A stretch of 64,000 bases of DNA from Argopecten irradians (GCF_041381155.1 NC_091142.1:8365340-8429339); one strand, 5' to 3'. Counted from the stretch's first letter, positions 13,078-25,010 are shown. The notes: generated by a model from the sequence alone, not told the origin. Made by a program: numbers and translations.

Positions 13078-13449
13078 ATTCCATGATGGTCAAGATCATT
13101 CTTTTGATAAATATTGTATACTAATTATATACTAAAAAAATTGGTCCAATTTAAAACTGTTTAAAATAATGTCTTTAATTTGTTCCAATTGATCTTGAAC
13201 ATATCTATATGCCTTGCATGTGTTTAAACAAAAATCGTAAAACATCATTAGTTTCGTAGTTCATTAAAAGTATGGTTTAAATATTAAACAAATATTTTTC
13301 AAATACATGTACTGCTTCACGTAACATACCATATTGTATTATATAGTACAATATTTGAAAAAATTCCTGTATACCTGTACGTCCAACACAGACGTATACA
13401 GTCACAAATTCATAAACATATATATATATATATCACTTTCAGCTTTGTT

Positions 13450-14345
13450 ATTATGTATACAGTTGACACCATTGTGTATACAGTCGGTAACCCATTAGTG
13501 TTTATCAGTCGGTATACAGTTCGTATTTTTTTTTTTATTTTTTTTTTGATTTTGTTTTTGTTTTACAGTCGCGACACCATTGATTATACAGTCGGTACAA
13601 TTGGTTAACAAGTCGATACAATTGAGTATAGAGTCAGTACAAATCGAGTTATACAGTCGGTACCATAGGTATACAGTCGGTTACCATTGGTATACAGTCG
13701 GTACCATTGTGTATACAGTTGGTACCATTTGGTATATAAAGTAGCAAAACCAAAGATATACAGTCGGTACCATTGTATACAGTCGGTACCATTGGTTATT
13801 CAGTCGGTACCATTTGATTATACAGTCAGGTTACCATTGATGTATACAGGTCGGTACCCATTGTGTGCTTACCCAGTCACTACCAATGTGTATACAGTCG
13901 TGTAACTACCATTGTTTATACAGTCGGTACCATTGTGTTATACAGTCGGTACTCCCATTGGTATACAGTCACTACCATTGTGTATACAGTCGATACCATT
14001 GGTATACAGTCGGTACCATTGGTATACAGGTCAGGGTACCATTGGTATGCAGTTGGTACCATTGGTATAAAGTCGATACCATTGATATACAGTCGGTACC
14101 ATTGGTATACAGTCGGTACCATTGGTATATAGTCGGTACCATTAGACATACAGTAGATACCATTGTGTATACAGTCGGCACCATTGGTATAAAGTCGATA
14201 CCATTGAGTATACAGTCGATACCATTGAGTACAGTCGGTACCATTGCGGTATACAGTCGGTACCATTGTGTATAACAGTCGGTACCATTGGTAATATAGT
14301 CGGTACCATTAGGACATACAGTCGGTACCATTGGTTTTACGTCAC
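13450..14345. repeat. TATACAGTCGGTACCATTGG minisatellite
   Basis: About 45 imperfect copies of a 19-20 bp unit, TATACAGTCGGTACCATTG, run from about 13450 to 14340, interrupted once by a T-rich stretch near 13528-13562. The array starts exactly where homology to the right AACS copy stops. Open frames on both strands simply reflect the unit (Gly-Thr-Ile and Tyr-Arg periodicity) and are not taken as genes. Confidence 0.9.
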
Positions 14346-14893
14346 ATTCTGCTTCAAAAGCTCCACAATCCATATAGACTTTGTGTAACTGAGTTGTATC
14401 TCATTAAAGCTGATACTCAATTTGATTACTTAATATTAGAAAAACTTTATGCTGAGATGTGCGTATACATATTGGCACATTACCATCAATATGGCATAAA
14501 TACTAATAAAATAAAGATCGTTACGAAGATAATGCAGGATATTGCGGCTGTAAATGCATGTTTACAGTACAAAGTTCACTGGCATACAAGCATAAAATAA
14601 ATTTGGAACAAAGAAGGTTTTTCTTTGCTGTGCTAAATCACATGTGTTGTAAACACAATACTTGTCATGTATATATATAGCTGGCAATAGCCTGTTTCCA
14701 AATCTATCGTTCAGATACTATATATATAGGTTATTTAGAATGCCTCCTGCTTCAGCACAGGTGTCTGCGACTTGAAGTTAAGACATACATATAGTGGATG
14801 TGGGGAGGGTTCTTCGCCTTAGTTTTAGTCTAAACAATTCAAACGTCCAAATACAAACAGTAAACAGTTTTGAATAGTCGACACGAGATAAAC

Positions 14894-14946
14894 AATGTCT
14901 TACAGAAGAAATTTGACTTCCGTAGACAAACTCTTGAGTTCAAACG
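14894..14946 (+). other. weak candidate first exon
   Basis: An ATG opens 17 complete codons (MSYRRNLTSVDKLLSSN) and runs into a consensus-like donor (ACGA followed by GTAAGA). It could be the 5' exon of an unseen transcript. It cannot be spliced in frame to the acceptor-like site just before the SDS start, because the join would give an early stop. No family resemblance was recognised and chance is the default explanation. Confidence 0.15.
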
Positions 14947-15540
14947 AGTAAGAACATCGGTTGATAGTTTTATTCATTTATTTTTAATTTTCAATTATTA
15001 ATTTATATAGCATTATAATGATATCGGATTTTGATTTTAAAAATCATCATGTCTTGTTGTTATATTAAAATGACTTTAAAAATCCATTTACGCTATTCTA
15101 CGAAGCAAAATGTTCATAGACCCCAATGTTTATGAGGGGGGGGGGGGGGGTATATGATTATCTCTTAACTGACGCACAGGCGCCTGTCACATATCTGGAC
15201 CTTGGTGAAATACAAGCATCATGCAAACCTTCTACTACTCAGATTGTCGTAGATTTAGTAGCTTATTTGTAATCTATATTGTAGAATTACCAGTCATCAC
15301 ATGTTGGAAGTTGCTGATTAAGCCGATTTCCTATATACGTTAACAATTTCCCTGACGTTAAGAATATATGTTGATCCATTTTCTAAGATGGTGCATACAC
15401 ATATATTACCGTATTTAACTATACGGTCATTTTGGACACAGGGACTTGGCACGAATTCCAACCAACTATGTATGTGACATGTATTATAGTACATAGTGTA
15501 TTGACTTTTGGTTGGAAAGTCTTACCACGTCCCTGTCATT

Positions 15541-15725
15541 TCGGATACAAATTATAACTGGATCCCTTTAACGACGTACCATGTTTATGAGTGGAGAAGC
15601 CCGGAGTACTCAGAGAAAATTCCCAGCAACCAGTACTGGCAATAAATTTAACGTACGTATACCTCAAGTGATTCGAACTCGCGAACGAGAGGCGGTTGGA
15701 GAGATTGTGAACTTGACAACCGCGG
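15541..15725 (-). repeat. tRNA-derived SINE relic
   Basis: On the minus strand a B-box-like GAGTTCGAATCAC is followed by the conserved body (GGTTGCTGGGAATTTTCTC, GAGTACTCCGGGCTTCTCC). The body is shared with 23490-23615. The clear RNA polymerase III B box supports a tRNA-derived origin. Confidence 0.65.
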
Positions 15726-17219
15726 AAGACCACAGATCTTAGGTTTATAACTTTTAAATTCCATCTGTATTTATTCAAATATAAAACAGCATCTATGATT
15801 TTATAATTGAAATAATACTTTTATCTATTTTCAAAACTGAATTTATAGCCATTTTCGGTACCAGATAACGACATCATATACATGTATGCAGGCACATGCA
15901 CAGTAGAGCACTTTTTAAATTGTGAAGAAAATTACATCTCCATAAAAGGGTTACTGAGATCCTTGAAAACATTACTGGCAAAAAGTGTAAATTGGTGATT
16001 AAAGGGGACTGTGTTGAAAAATAATGCAATATATCAACAGAACTCAAATCTTTAATGAGACTTATTCTAATTAACCAATTAGCCTCTATTGATAGAGTCG
16101 ACTCAATATTATAGGATCTACCTACATGCTCATCGTACAGGACTAAAATGCACATTTGCCGCAATGCGCAGTGTAACGCGAGGCATATTAGGACGATAGC
16201 GGAAACATAAGACGACCCGCGTTATTAAAATAAGCATTTCAATTATCTAAATTAAATGAACAATTTATATGTGCATTTTTTTTTATATGAGACACATATG
16301 TATAAATCATTTTGCATATATTTTAAAGTAAATGTTTAACATGCTTTAGTGGCAATTGATATTTTAGTTTATGATTCGAAAATGAATTTTTTCGGCAGAG
16401 CGAAACTAAAAAAAAATAGTCACGAATAAGGCGTACATATTCCAATGGTTGAAACAACGATAACAAAATGTTAGTCATACACGGCAAAATGATTTATTTC
16501 TGTCAATTACCAAATTTAACAAAAAAAGATTTTTGAAACACATACGATTTCACTTGACTATTCGGGTGTATGAAGGGGGATAACTCTGAAAACCTTGGCT
16601 CGGTTGTGTAGTACACACCTCCAGAATCAACCAATCATAATCGCCGTTACAAAAATATCGTCGTAACACATGGATTGAACCTTTGGCATGACTGCCAGGT
16701 AGGCAACATTGACAGGTGAACCGGCGAGATCATTCCTAATTACAGGTACACCTCACTCACCTGGGAAATTGACAACAACGTAATATAAGTAATTATAAGG
16801 TGAGCTGTCCGCACGATACATACATCTTAGCTTGAGGAAAACTGGCCATAAAAGTTAATTTACATATGACAGTACAACTTTTCACATTTTGATACAGCAA
16901 TTGTCACGCACTATGTCATATATATATACATTAATGTACACCTGATGTTATTGTCATGCACATTGTTCTGTTACTAAATCGAAAGTAAATTTTCAAATTC
17001 AACATGCATTAAAGTGCTATGTCAACATGTACTGTATACAATGTAAATGCATTATATGTATGTTCTGTGAGTCGGACATGTATGTACAGTGTAACTAGCA
17101 TCATTTTTGTCTGTTCTTTGTAGAGGCCAAGACATGTATATTGAAGTCATATAATCCACCACTGGCACATGTCAGAAACTCCAAATGTGACAATATAGAT
17201 TTAACCGCACAAGTCTAGT

Positions 17220-17600
17220 GTTTTTCTTATGTAGGTCAAGGGTCAAAGTATAGGTTACAGTGACCTAATTTTGGTACAGGACACTGCTCATCCATGAATA
17301 CATGTGACCCATGAAATGTATGTGTATACATCATCTACATATCAGCAGTACTGTATAAAATTCCATTAACAATTTTAGAAGTCTCAAGGAAAATATAAAA
17401 GCTTTGATGTAGGTCAAAGGTCGAAATGTAGGTCAGATTTAAGTTTTGAAATGGGATACACAACTATGCCTACATGTTCCAATGTAATGTAAGGAGACTA
17501 GCCTGATTAAGCCTTATATTGATTAATGTCAAAGGTCATATTGCAGGTCACAGTGACCTAATTTTTGTGTGAAACATACAGATCCTCTCAGGTATGTCTA
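17220..17600. promoter_or_regulatory. AGGTCA-rich repeat with a perfect IR3 palindrome, upstream of SDS
   Basis: Three diverged units of about 120-175 bp spacing each carry a DR1-type pair of nuclear-receptor half-sites (AGGTCA-A-GGGTCA at 17233-17245; AGGTCA-A-AGGTCG at 17411-17423; ATGTCA-A-AGGTCA near 17526). Two of them add an inverted repeat with 3-bp spacing: AGGTCACAGTGACCT at 17545-17559 is a perfect estrogen-response-element-type palindrome, and 17252-17266 has one mismatch. The block lies 0.7-1.05 kb before the SDS ATG. Binding is not shown by sequence; the units may simply be an old repeat. Confidence 0.5.
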
Positions 17601-17699
17601 TAACTCCAATATTTAAGACTGCGTGAACAAAACAAACTATAAATGGATGAGCAGTTTGACTTAATTTTCTTGTTTTACATCATATATGTACAGCCAATG

Positions 17700-17880
17700 T
17701 CATTTAAGGATATGCAAGGAGGTGGAGAAAAGCTGGAATGCCCAGAGAAAAACCACCAACCTACTGGTGACTATCTTGTATGGCTTTTTGAACTAATGTA
17801 ACATAGGTGGAGAGCTACGTAGTGATAATATGCTGGAACACCTTAACTACTTGGCCACCACAGCTCCGTATGTTGATGTA
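17700..17880 (-). repeat. tRNA-derived SINE relic
   Basis: The minus strand begins with an A-box-like GGTGGCCAAGTAGTTAAGG, followed by TCCAGCATATTATC and CTCTCCACC, then the shared body GGTTTTTCTCTGGGC. This copy shows the tRNA-like head most clearly and links the SINE family to the head-only tandem array at 21056-21480. Confidence 0.65.
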
Positions 17881-18049
17881 TAGACAAAAAACATACACAG
17901 TACTCTGATCTCTCAAAGTTATACTTCCCTTCATTTCATCCATGAGACGGAGTAAAAGGAAGGGAAGTAACTCTAATACTTCTAGTTGAAGGACAGACTA
18001 AATGCAAAAATTAAGTTCCTCCTCACTCCACTGTTACTGAGGAATATTG

Positions 18050-18146
18050 CAATAAATAACTTGTTCACCCCTGAAATTTGATAATGGACTGGTCTAGTCT
18101 TTAATTTAGAAGAGTCTAAATGTGTCTCCAGGGGTGAATGAGTTAA
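18050..18146. repeat. short palindromic element (CTCATTCACCCCTGAAA family)
   Basis: GTTCACCCCTGAAATTTG opens and CAGGGGTGAATGAGTTAA closes it, around TCTAGTC and TTAGAAGAGTCTAAAT. It ends about 140 bp before the SDS start codon. Confidence 0.65.
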
Positions 18147-18283
18147 TTAGTAAAGATTAAATGTACATGAAGTTGACCATGTTCTCATTCTGTTTGTATT
18201 TTTTTAAGTTCTGAAACGTTTAGTACTTCTTCAACGTCATTGACAATTATTTCAGCAGAATTTCCAGTTGACCGAAAAACAAA

Positions 18284-21200
18284 ATGGCAGACTCTGGAGA
18301 TGGCAGCCCTGACCTTGTCATAAGGACACCCTGTATACACAGTATACCCATGTCCAAGGGACGCTACTCTGTTTATCTTAAACTTGAGAACCTTCAGATA
18401 CCAGGATCTTTCAAACAGAGGGGAATCAGCCATTTCTGTAAAAAGGTAATAAAATACCATATTCCATAATTTTACCCAATAAGGGTCCTTTTCCTATTTG
18501 AGTACTGCCTCCAATTGGAGGCCAATAAGTTCACTAAGTAATGGTTTAATTTCAATATTTATTGAATTCACACTGAAAATATGAATACTATAATGTTGTT
18601 TTGTTTTATTCTTTTTCATATTCATTTTTGCTTTACTTTGTGCAGTAAACCTGTCTGGTCTGAATTGGTCCCGTTAACACCAAAATCAGAAAAATGTTTT
18701 TTAACACACAATTAAGATCCTATAAATGTAAAATTGTCATTTTCACGATTTTCTCTGTGATACAGGCAGTAAAGAATGGCGCCACCCGATTCGTTTGTGC
18801 CTCCGGAGGAAATGCAGGACTGGCCGTGGCATACTCTGCCCATTGTCTTAATGTACCAGCAACCATAGTACTACCAACAACAACTCCGGACTTAGTCGCT
18901 GATAAAGTCAGAGACATGGTAACCATTGTTTACAATTTCTGTTGTCATGGAAACTACCGCCATCATGTTTAATTGTTATAGAATGTTTTGTTATGAAATT
19001 GTTTTTTATGGTTTAGGAAATTATCGTTTTTTGGTTGATTGGAAGACAAGATGGACAACATATGTGACCATCTTGGATTTGTGGCCTTCTTGGATTTTGA
19101 CACTTCGAGGAAAAAACAGAAAAGCAGAAAAAGGCCCCTATTTCCTTTGACCTAGATAGATAATACAGGAGTTTCGAGATCCCAAAACAATATGGGTAAA
19201 GTATTATTTCCCATCGATAAGTCCCGCCTTCCTATGATTTTGACGTCACGAAACTCACATCAAATAATGACGTCATAATCACCGGATGGTGGGACTAATC
19301 GATGGTAAATTATACTTTACCCACCCCATTTTGGGATCTCGAGACCCCCCTTCTATGGTGGCACTAAGATCCCTCGGAGGTGGCAAAGAAAATTTGGTCA
19401 TTGTATTGAAGAGATAAAAATAAGAATAAAAAAAAATCACAAGTCATTCAATGCAGCTTAAGGGTAACTTATCTATAGCAGGGGTGTGGCCATTTCTGAT
19501 GGATTTCAGTTTTCTATTTTCTTTTTTTTCCACTTCAGGGGGCGATTGTGGAAGTATATGGGAGTGTATGGAATGAAAGTAATGAATATGCCCAGAAACT
19601 GGCTACAGACCCTGGTAAGTAAGAGTTACCTCCCCTTGATAAATATTTATGAATTTAACTGGAGATAACTTCTTGTCAAGAGTATAATGCTAGCTGGCAT
19701 ACTGGTACATTTGGAGAAAATGAAACTAAATAATGAATCCAGTAATAAGGTCAGAATGATAAGAAGCAATACATTAAAAATTTAACATGCATCTATGAAG
19801 GCATTTACATAACAATTACATTTTTCACTATTCAGAAAACAAATATATTTCCATTTTTTTTCATTTTGTCATCATGATACTGCTTCAAATGAAGGAGTTT
19901 CTTTTTTTTATTCAGTGGTTTGGATTTAAAACATATTTCATTAATTTACAGGCTGTGTGTATGTACACCCGTTTGACCATCCAGATGTTTGGTGAGAATC
20001 CTGATTCCCTTACAAAAGTGCAAGTAGAAATAAAATCAACCATATCTTGGCTCATTCTTTGCTCATTAAACATTAATTCACAGTAAACATACCGTATTTC
20101 CTATGAGACACATTATCACGTCGTGATTCACATGTGAAAGACTGGCAAGTTCATGTCATATGGAATACAATACCAATGTTGTAAGCTTCAAAAAATTGCA
20201 AAAGTTTTTAACATTCAATTTAAATGGTTAAGTCCATTGAATGGGAGGAAATTTACATAACTTCAACTCCTTCTCGAGACAAGGGAAAGAGTGCTTATAG
20301 GGGGAGGGGTGCTTTTTAGGGGGAGGGGTGCTTTTAGGGGGAGAGGTGCTAATACACTACCAGCAAGGACTGATAACTCTTAAAATGCAAATACAGCGTA
20401 TGGAGGTAGGGACATTCATTTCTTAGAGATTTCTATTTTTAATTTCAGGGAAGGACACAGCCCAATGATAACGGAAGCCAAAGAGCAGATGCCTTGCTGT
20501 CCTGATGTCGTGGTGACGTCGGTCGTCGGGGGCGGTGGACTGTTAACAGGAGTCGTACAGGGCATGTGGAGTGCAGGCTGGAAGGACATACCTGTGATTG
20601 CCATGGAAACCGAGGGGGCTGAAAGCTACAAAAAGGCGGTAGAAGCAGGAAAGCTAGTAACTTTACCTGCAATTACCAGGTACCTTCATACTAACTTTAC
20701 ATCTGAGGTGATTTGGTCTTCTTTGAAGATCTTTCTATTTGAAGTTTGTTTATAAAAGAAGATACATATTCTAGCTCTCTTGGCAACTTCTTCCTATTTG
20801 AAGGAAATTTATGTGAGAATATGTTTAAGTATTTTTTACTACTATTTTCAGTGTTGCTAAAAGTCTAGGATCGTTAACTGTATGTGCTGCATCCCTTGAA
20901 AAATCCACACAACATAAAATCTACCCGGCGTTAGTTACAGATGAACAGGCTGTTGGTGCATGTATTAAATTCTCAGGTGAGTAGAGAAGTGGTCAAATTC
21001 AGGCAAGGTATACAGTCAAAAGCTTTATCTCTGGGTCACATATACCAAACAGTTTAGGTGTCTGACATTCTACCACTAGCCTTCCACCCCTGGTTTACAG
21101 TGGCTGAGTGGTTAAGTTGTCTGACATTCCACCACTAGCTGTCTACCCCTGGTTCACAGTGGCTGAGTGGTTAAGGTGTCTGACATTCTACCAATAAACC

Positions 21201-22019
21201 TCCACCTCTGGGTCACAATTGCTGATTGGTTAAGGTGTCTGACATTCTACCACTAGCCGTCCACCCCTGGTTCACAGTGGCTGTGTGGTTAAGGTGTCTG
21301 ACATTCTACCACTAGCCTTCCACCCCTGGTTTACAGTGGCTGAGTGGTTAAGTTGTCTGACATTCCACCACTAGTTGTCTACCCCTGGTTCACAGTGGCT
21401 GAGTGGTTAAGGTGTCTGACATTCTACCACTAGTCCTCCACCTGTTGGTCTTAGTGGCTGGAGTGTCTAAGGTAACAGATATTCTATGACTTGCCCCCCA
21501 CCTCACAATATCAGAGATTTATAGAATTTTGATTGTCTATTTCATATCTGAGATATTGATATAATCTTTCAAGATTTAAATGATATTGATTTTTGCATTC
21601 TGAGGAAATGCATTACAGTTATTTTAATAGCAGTAAAATCTCATTTGCTCTTGAATTATTCATCTGAAGTCCTATTTCATTTGTGATCTTCTCAGAAGAT
21701 CCAGAATAAGAAGGGCTACAAATTGAGGAATTGACAAAGGTCTTGTAGAAATAGAAGAGGGCATATAAAGTTAGGCTCGGGATATCCGTAAACATGTTGA
21801 TGAGTGATAAATGATAAACAATTTATGATTTTAGAGGACCACAGGATGTTGGTGGAGCCCGCATGTGGTGCCAGTCTAGCGGCGGTGTACAGTGATGTCA
21901 TTCCCCGCCTACAGAAGGAGGGTAAACTCGGCAACGTAGACTCGATCCTCGTTATAGTATGTGGTGGGAGTGCCGTCACCATTGATAAACTCCAAGAACG
22001 ATACGGACTACAATCATAG
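18284..22019 (+). CDS. SDS: L-serine/threonine dehydratase (SDS-like), complete
   Basis: PLP-dependent fold-type II enzyme that deaminates L-serine to pyruvate and L-threonine to 2-oxobutyrate; normally cytosolic. Coding exons: 18284-18445, 18766-18918, 19539-19614, 19952-19991, 20449-20679, 20852-20976, 21835-22019 (972 nt, 323 aa; mammalian SDS is about 328). Phases agree at all junctions and all introns are GT-AG. Visible landmarks: PLP lysine in SFKQRG (K44), SGGNAG (67-72), phosphate-binding GGGG (171-174) and the C-terminal CGGS (305-308). The ATG at 18284 is chosen because it gives the usual family N-terminus; an acceptor-like TTATTTCAG just upstream suggests the 5' UTR may be spliced. 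A paralogue (SDSL) cannot be excluded by eye. No tandem neighbour of the same family is present. The gene converges with eIF3c. Confidence 0.93.
19168..19350. repeat. fold-back element with two TGACGTCA motifs in SDS intron 2
   Basis: Inverted arms: TTTCGAGATCCCAAAAC...GGGTAAAGTATTATTTCCC on the left and its complement on the right (GGTAAATTATACTTTACCC...TTTTGGGATCTCGAGACC). The loop region holds two perfect palindromic cAMP-response-element cores, TGACGTCA at 19241-19248 and 19268-19275. It is non-coding. Any regulatory effect on SDS is speculation. Confidence 0.65.
20292..20350. repeat. short G-rich tandem repeat in SDS intron 4
   Basis: Three copies of about 20 bp, GTGCTTTTAGGGGGAGGG-like, lie about 100 bp upstream of the SDS exon 5 acceptor. 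The G runs could fold, but nothing more can be said. Confidence 0.7.
21056..21480. repeat. 59-bp tandem array of a tRNA-like SINE head (SDS intron 6)
   Basis: About seven copies of a 59-60 bp unit reading TGGCTGAGTGGTTAAGGTG, TCTGACATTCTACCAC, TAGCCCTCCACCCC, TGGTTCACAG. The first part matches an RNA polymerase III A box as in tRNA-Ser/Leu (TGGCNNAGTGGTTAAGG); the last part weakly resembles a B box. The same head is attached to a SINE body at 17700-17880. It lies inside the largest SDS intron. Confidence 0.75.
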
Positions 22020-23480
22020 TGTGATCATAGTGTGAAAAACTTTTAGCACTATTGAATGTTATATACATTTCTTCCTATATACATGTATATTTTTAATTGT
22101 TTGATTTTAAAATATCTTTACCATTTATCGTAACAATAGAATTGAATATACAGTTTTAGTCCCTCTAGACTATATATGACCAATCTTGTACACGACCACT
22201 CCTTTCAAATGACTGATTTTTTAGGCATGGACGTTATTCAACCGTAAACTATCTCCTGTCAACGACCACCCTTCATAAACAATAAAAATAAAATTTCATG
22301 AAATGTACATAAGAGAAAATTTCACTAATGACGCCAAGGTCACTTGATCACAAAAATTTCCCCCGCAAAAATATTTTGTGATTATACGAACTGTGTATGA
22401 AGAAATATCAATCATGAAAATAACTCCACCATGAAAGTTTAATGCTTGTAATTGGCACTCACAAAGATATCCACTTTTATATTACATGTAACTGTTTCTA
22501 TGTACAAGTATATTGTTTGATTTCACGAACATAATCATCTTTATTGTTAATTTTAACAACAAGGATACTGTGTAGTAGCTAGTTTTTATTTCTGGGGATC
22601 AAATTTCGATATATTCAACTAGTCAAGTTCATTTCCATAAATATATTAAATACTCGCAAATCAATTAAAAGAATGAAAAGTACAATAATCTATTTAGATG
22701 ATTAATTTTAGAAATTAAAAAAACAGATGAATATATCTCCCTGGGTGTAAGTATGAAAAGTAACTTGTGAAATTGTCTTCCCACAAAGTTGAATAAGTAT
22801 ACAGTATGTCCATATAATGTATCACAGCTAAGTAACAAACGCTGCTTGAAAAATATTGATACAACAACCATTCACTTTGTTCCAAGACCGATGAAGATTG
22901 TGTTATGTAATTTGATTGTAATTTAATTTTGTATTCGATATATTTTGATGTTTCGTTTGGAATTTGTTTTGAGAATTATTACAATGTTTGTATCATCACA
23001 CAGTGTATTATTTATAATTTTGCTTGTTGTATTTACTGGATGGAAGAATGAAGAAGGCTGGAGTCATGGATAGAAGTTACAATGTACTACTGCCATGACA
23101 TTTGTGTGTGTGCGTGTTCGCAGATAACCAATTATGCTGTCAAGCATTTTTGTGTTAATAGACATTAACTGCAGGATAAAATTAATCCCGCCCTATATCT
23201 GGTTGTATGTAGACAATTTCTGTGATGAATCACTAATATCAGTCCCAGATAATATCATTTGTGTTAAATTATCGCTAATTCAAATAGTTTAATATAAGGT
23301 ATGAATTAATGTAACAAAATTCAATGATGTATTTTAATATATTTTAAAACTACCTCTTTAACTCGACCTGCAGGAGACCAGTTAAAAGTTGAAGGAATAC
23401 GGAATATATTTGAGTGATTCGCAGTGGCATGGTCTTCCAGTCAAAAACTATAATCTCGATCGAATTATGATTGGTTTGTT
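22020..23480. other. SDS 3' flank, no gene seen
   Basis: Begins with the SDS 3' untranslated region. AATAAA-type strings near 22279-22291 (AACAATAAAAATAAAAT) are plausible polyadenylation signals. After that the stretch is AT-rich with no recognisable exon on either strand. Confidence 0.5.
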
Positions 23481-23489
23481 TAGTATGTC

Positions 23490-23615
23490 CTATTAATAGC
23501 CAGGGTCATGTAAGGACGTGCCAGGCTTGATTATGGAGGAAAACCGGAGTACCCGGAGTAAAACCACCGACCAGTGATCAATACCTGGCAACTGTCCCAC
23601 ATGGGATTCAACACT
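23490..23615 (-). repeat. tRNA-derived SINE relic
   Basis: On the minus strand GTTGAATCCCATGTGGGACAG (B-box-like) leads into GGTCGGTGGTTTTACTCCG, GGTACTCCGGTTTTCCTCC and CCTGGCACGTCC. This is the best-preserved body among the SINE relics of the window. Confidence 0.65.
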
Positions 23616-24134
23616 AGACATTATTTGTCTATGATATTTGATAGTAATATACACATACTGTTTAAGTGAATTATGTATTACTACATGTATGTATACACAC
23701 ATCACGTTTCTATCTGAATTGTACTTTTCACCAAATGATGACAATGTACATTTAATTTTTAAATAATTTTAAACTTATTGTAAACTCTGCTTATAAATTA
23801 CATTATTGATATTGATTTTATTTCAACTTGTGTTTCTATTTTATATTAACATATCCGGTGTTAAAAATACCGAAAAAGAAAGTATCCTAAATAAATGATT
23901 TATAAAATATTTTGTTTCTTTTTAGCTTACCTGGTTTTACTGTGACGTCTGTCAATAATCAGGAATCATGACCGCTGGTCAGAATTTAACCCAATTTGAC
24001 TACACAATTGATTTCTAACCAACAGTATATATTTAAACATTATAAACTAAAATGTATATGTTTTGTAGGTTAGAAATTCGTGCCAGGTCCCAGAGAATTT
24101 GACTGGTAGCTAGAATCCTTGTGAGGTATGAAAT

Positions 24135-24990
24135 TGTAACAAGGGCCCAATGGGCCCGAATCGCTCAACTGCTATCTGGTAATCATGCATGGTTCATAAT
24201 AGGAGAGTGAAAAAGAATTTATATCATGGCCAAGCACGTTAGAGGCCCCTTTGCCTTTTGGTTATTAAGAAGAAGTCGTTTAAAGATTTTAGCCTATTTG
24301 ACTCCTGTGACTTGAATAAAAGTCAAGGTCATTCATTTGAACAAACTTTGTAGCCCTTGATCCCAGCATGTCACAGGCCCAATATCAGGTCTCTAGGCCT
24401 CTTGGTTATTAAGAAGTCATTCAAATATTTTAGCCTATTTGACCCCAGTGACATTGAACGCAAGTCAAGGTCATTCATTTGAACAAACTTTGTAGACCTT
24501 CATTCCAACATGCCATATGCCCAATATCAGGTCAGTTGTTTTAAAATTGAAGCCTATTTAACCCCTGTGACCTTGAATCAAGGTCAAAGTCATTCATTTG
24601 AACAAACTTTGTAGCCCTTCATCCCAGCATGCCACAGGCCTAATATCGGGTCCCTAGGCCTCTTGGTTATGAAGCAGAAATCTTATCAAAATATTTCAGC
24701 CTAGTTGACCCCTGTGACCTTGAATGAAGGTCAAGGTCATTCATTTGTACAAACTTAGTAGCTCTTCATCCCAGCATGTCACAGGCCCAATTTCAGGTCT
24801 CTAGGACTTTTTTATCAAGAAGAAGTCTGTTTAAGACCTATTTGACTCCTGTGACCTTGAATGAAGGTCAAGGTCATTCATTTGAACAAACTTTGTTGCC
24901 CTTTATCCCAGCATGTCACATGCCAAATTTCAGGACTCTAGGTCTCCAGGTTTTTGTTTAAATGGAAAAGTTGACGCCGGATGGCTCACA
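24135..24990. mobile_element. tandem-core element, 3'-truncated (GTGACCTTGAATGAAGGTCAAGG family)
   Basis: Left end ACAAGGGCCCAATGGGCCC with CGCTCA is the counterpart of the left end at 9116. It is followed by about six units of roughly 110-135 bp carrying GACCCCTGTGACCTTGAATG, AAGGTCAAGGTCATTCATTT, GAACAAACTTTGTAGCCC, TCATCCCAGCATG and CTCTAGGCCTCTTGGTTAT. The end near 24975 (GACGCCGGATGGCTCA) lacks the hairpin terminus seen at 11130. A single-unit fragment lies at 28160-28265. Confidence 0.65.
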
Positions 24991-25010
24991 TTATTGAGCA
25001 TCCACACAAC

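Larger units (their letters stand above)
2761..13449. repeat. segmental duplication, left copy
   Basis: This block matches 52808-62912 in the same orientation, exon by exon and through most intron sequence, with few-percent differences judged by eye. Homology starts at the AGCACAGGGACAGGG string (2761 and 52808) and ends at AGCTTTGTT (13449 and 62912). The left copy is longer because of private insertions at 9116-11130 and 11216-12273; the right copy has its own insertion at 60667-61952 and a duplicated exon 12. The block covers AACS exons 3-14 only. Confidence 0.9.
14346..17215. other. non-genic stretch
   Basis: No convincing gene. It contains a 13-bp G run near 15138-15150, a SINE relic (15541-15725) and, at 16140-16250, a fragment sharing CATAAGACGACCCGC with the TIR element at 26797-27209. 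One weak candidate exon (14894-14946) is listed separately. The remainder is AT-rich with scattered short inverted repeats. Confidence 0.55.

Noticed and set aside
13865..14373. Overlapping 116-136 codon open frames on both strands
   Set aside because: They are read-through of the TACAGTCGGTACCATTG minisatellite and have no splice or domain support.
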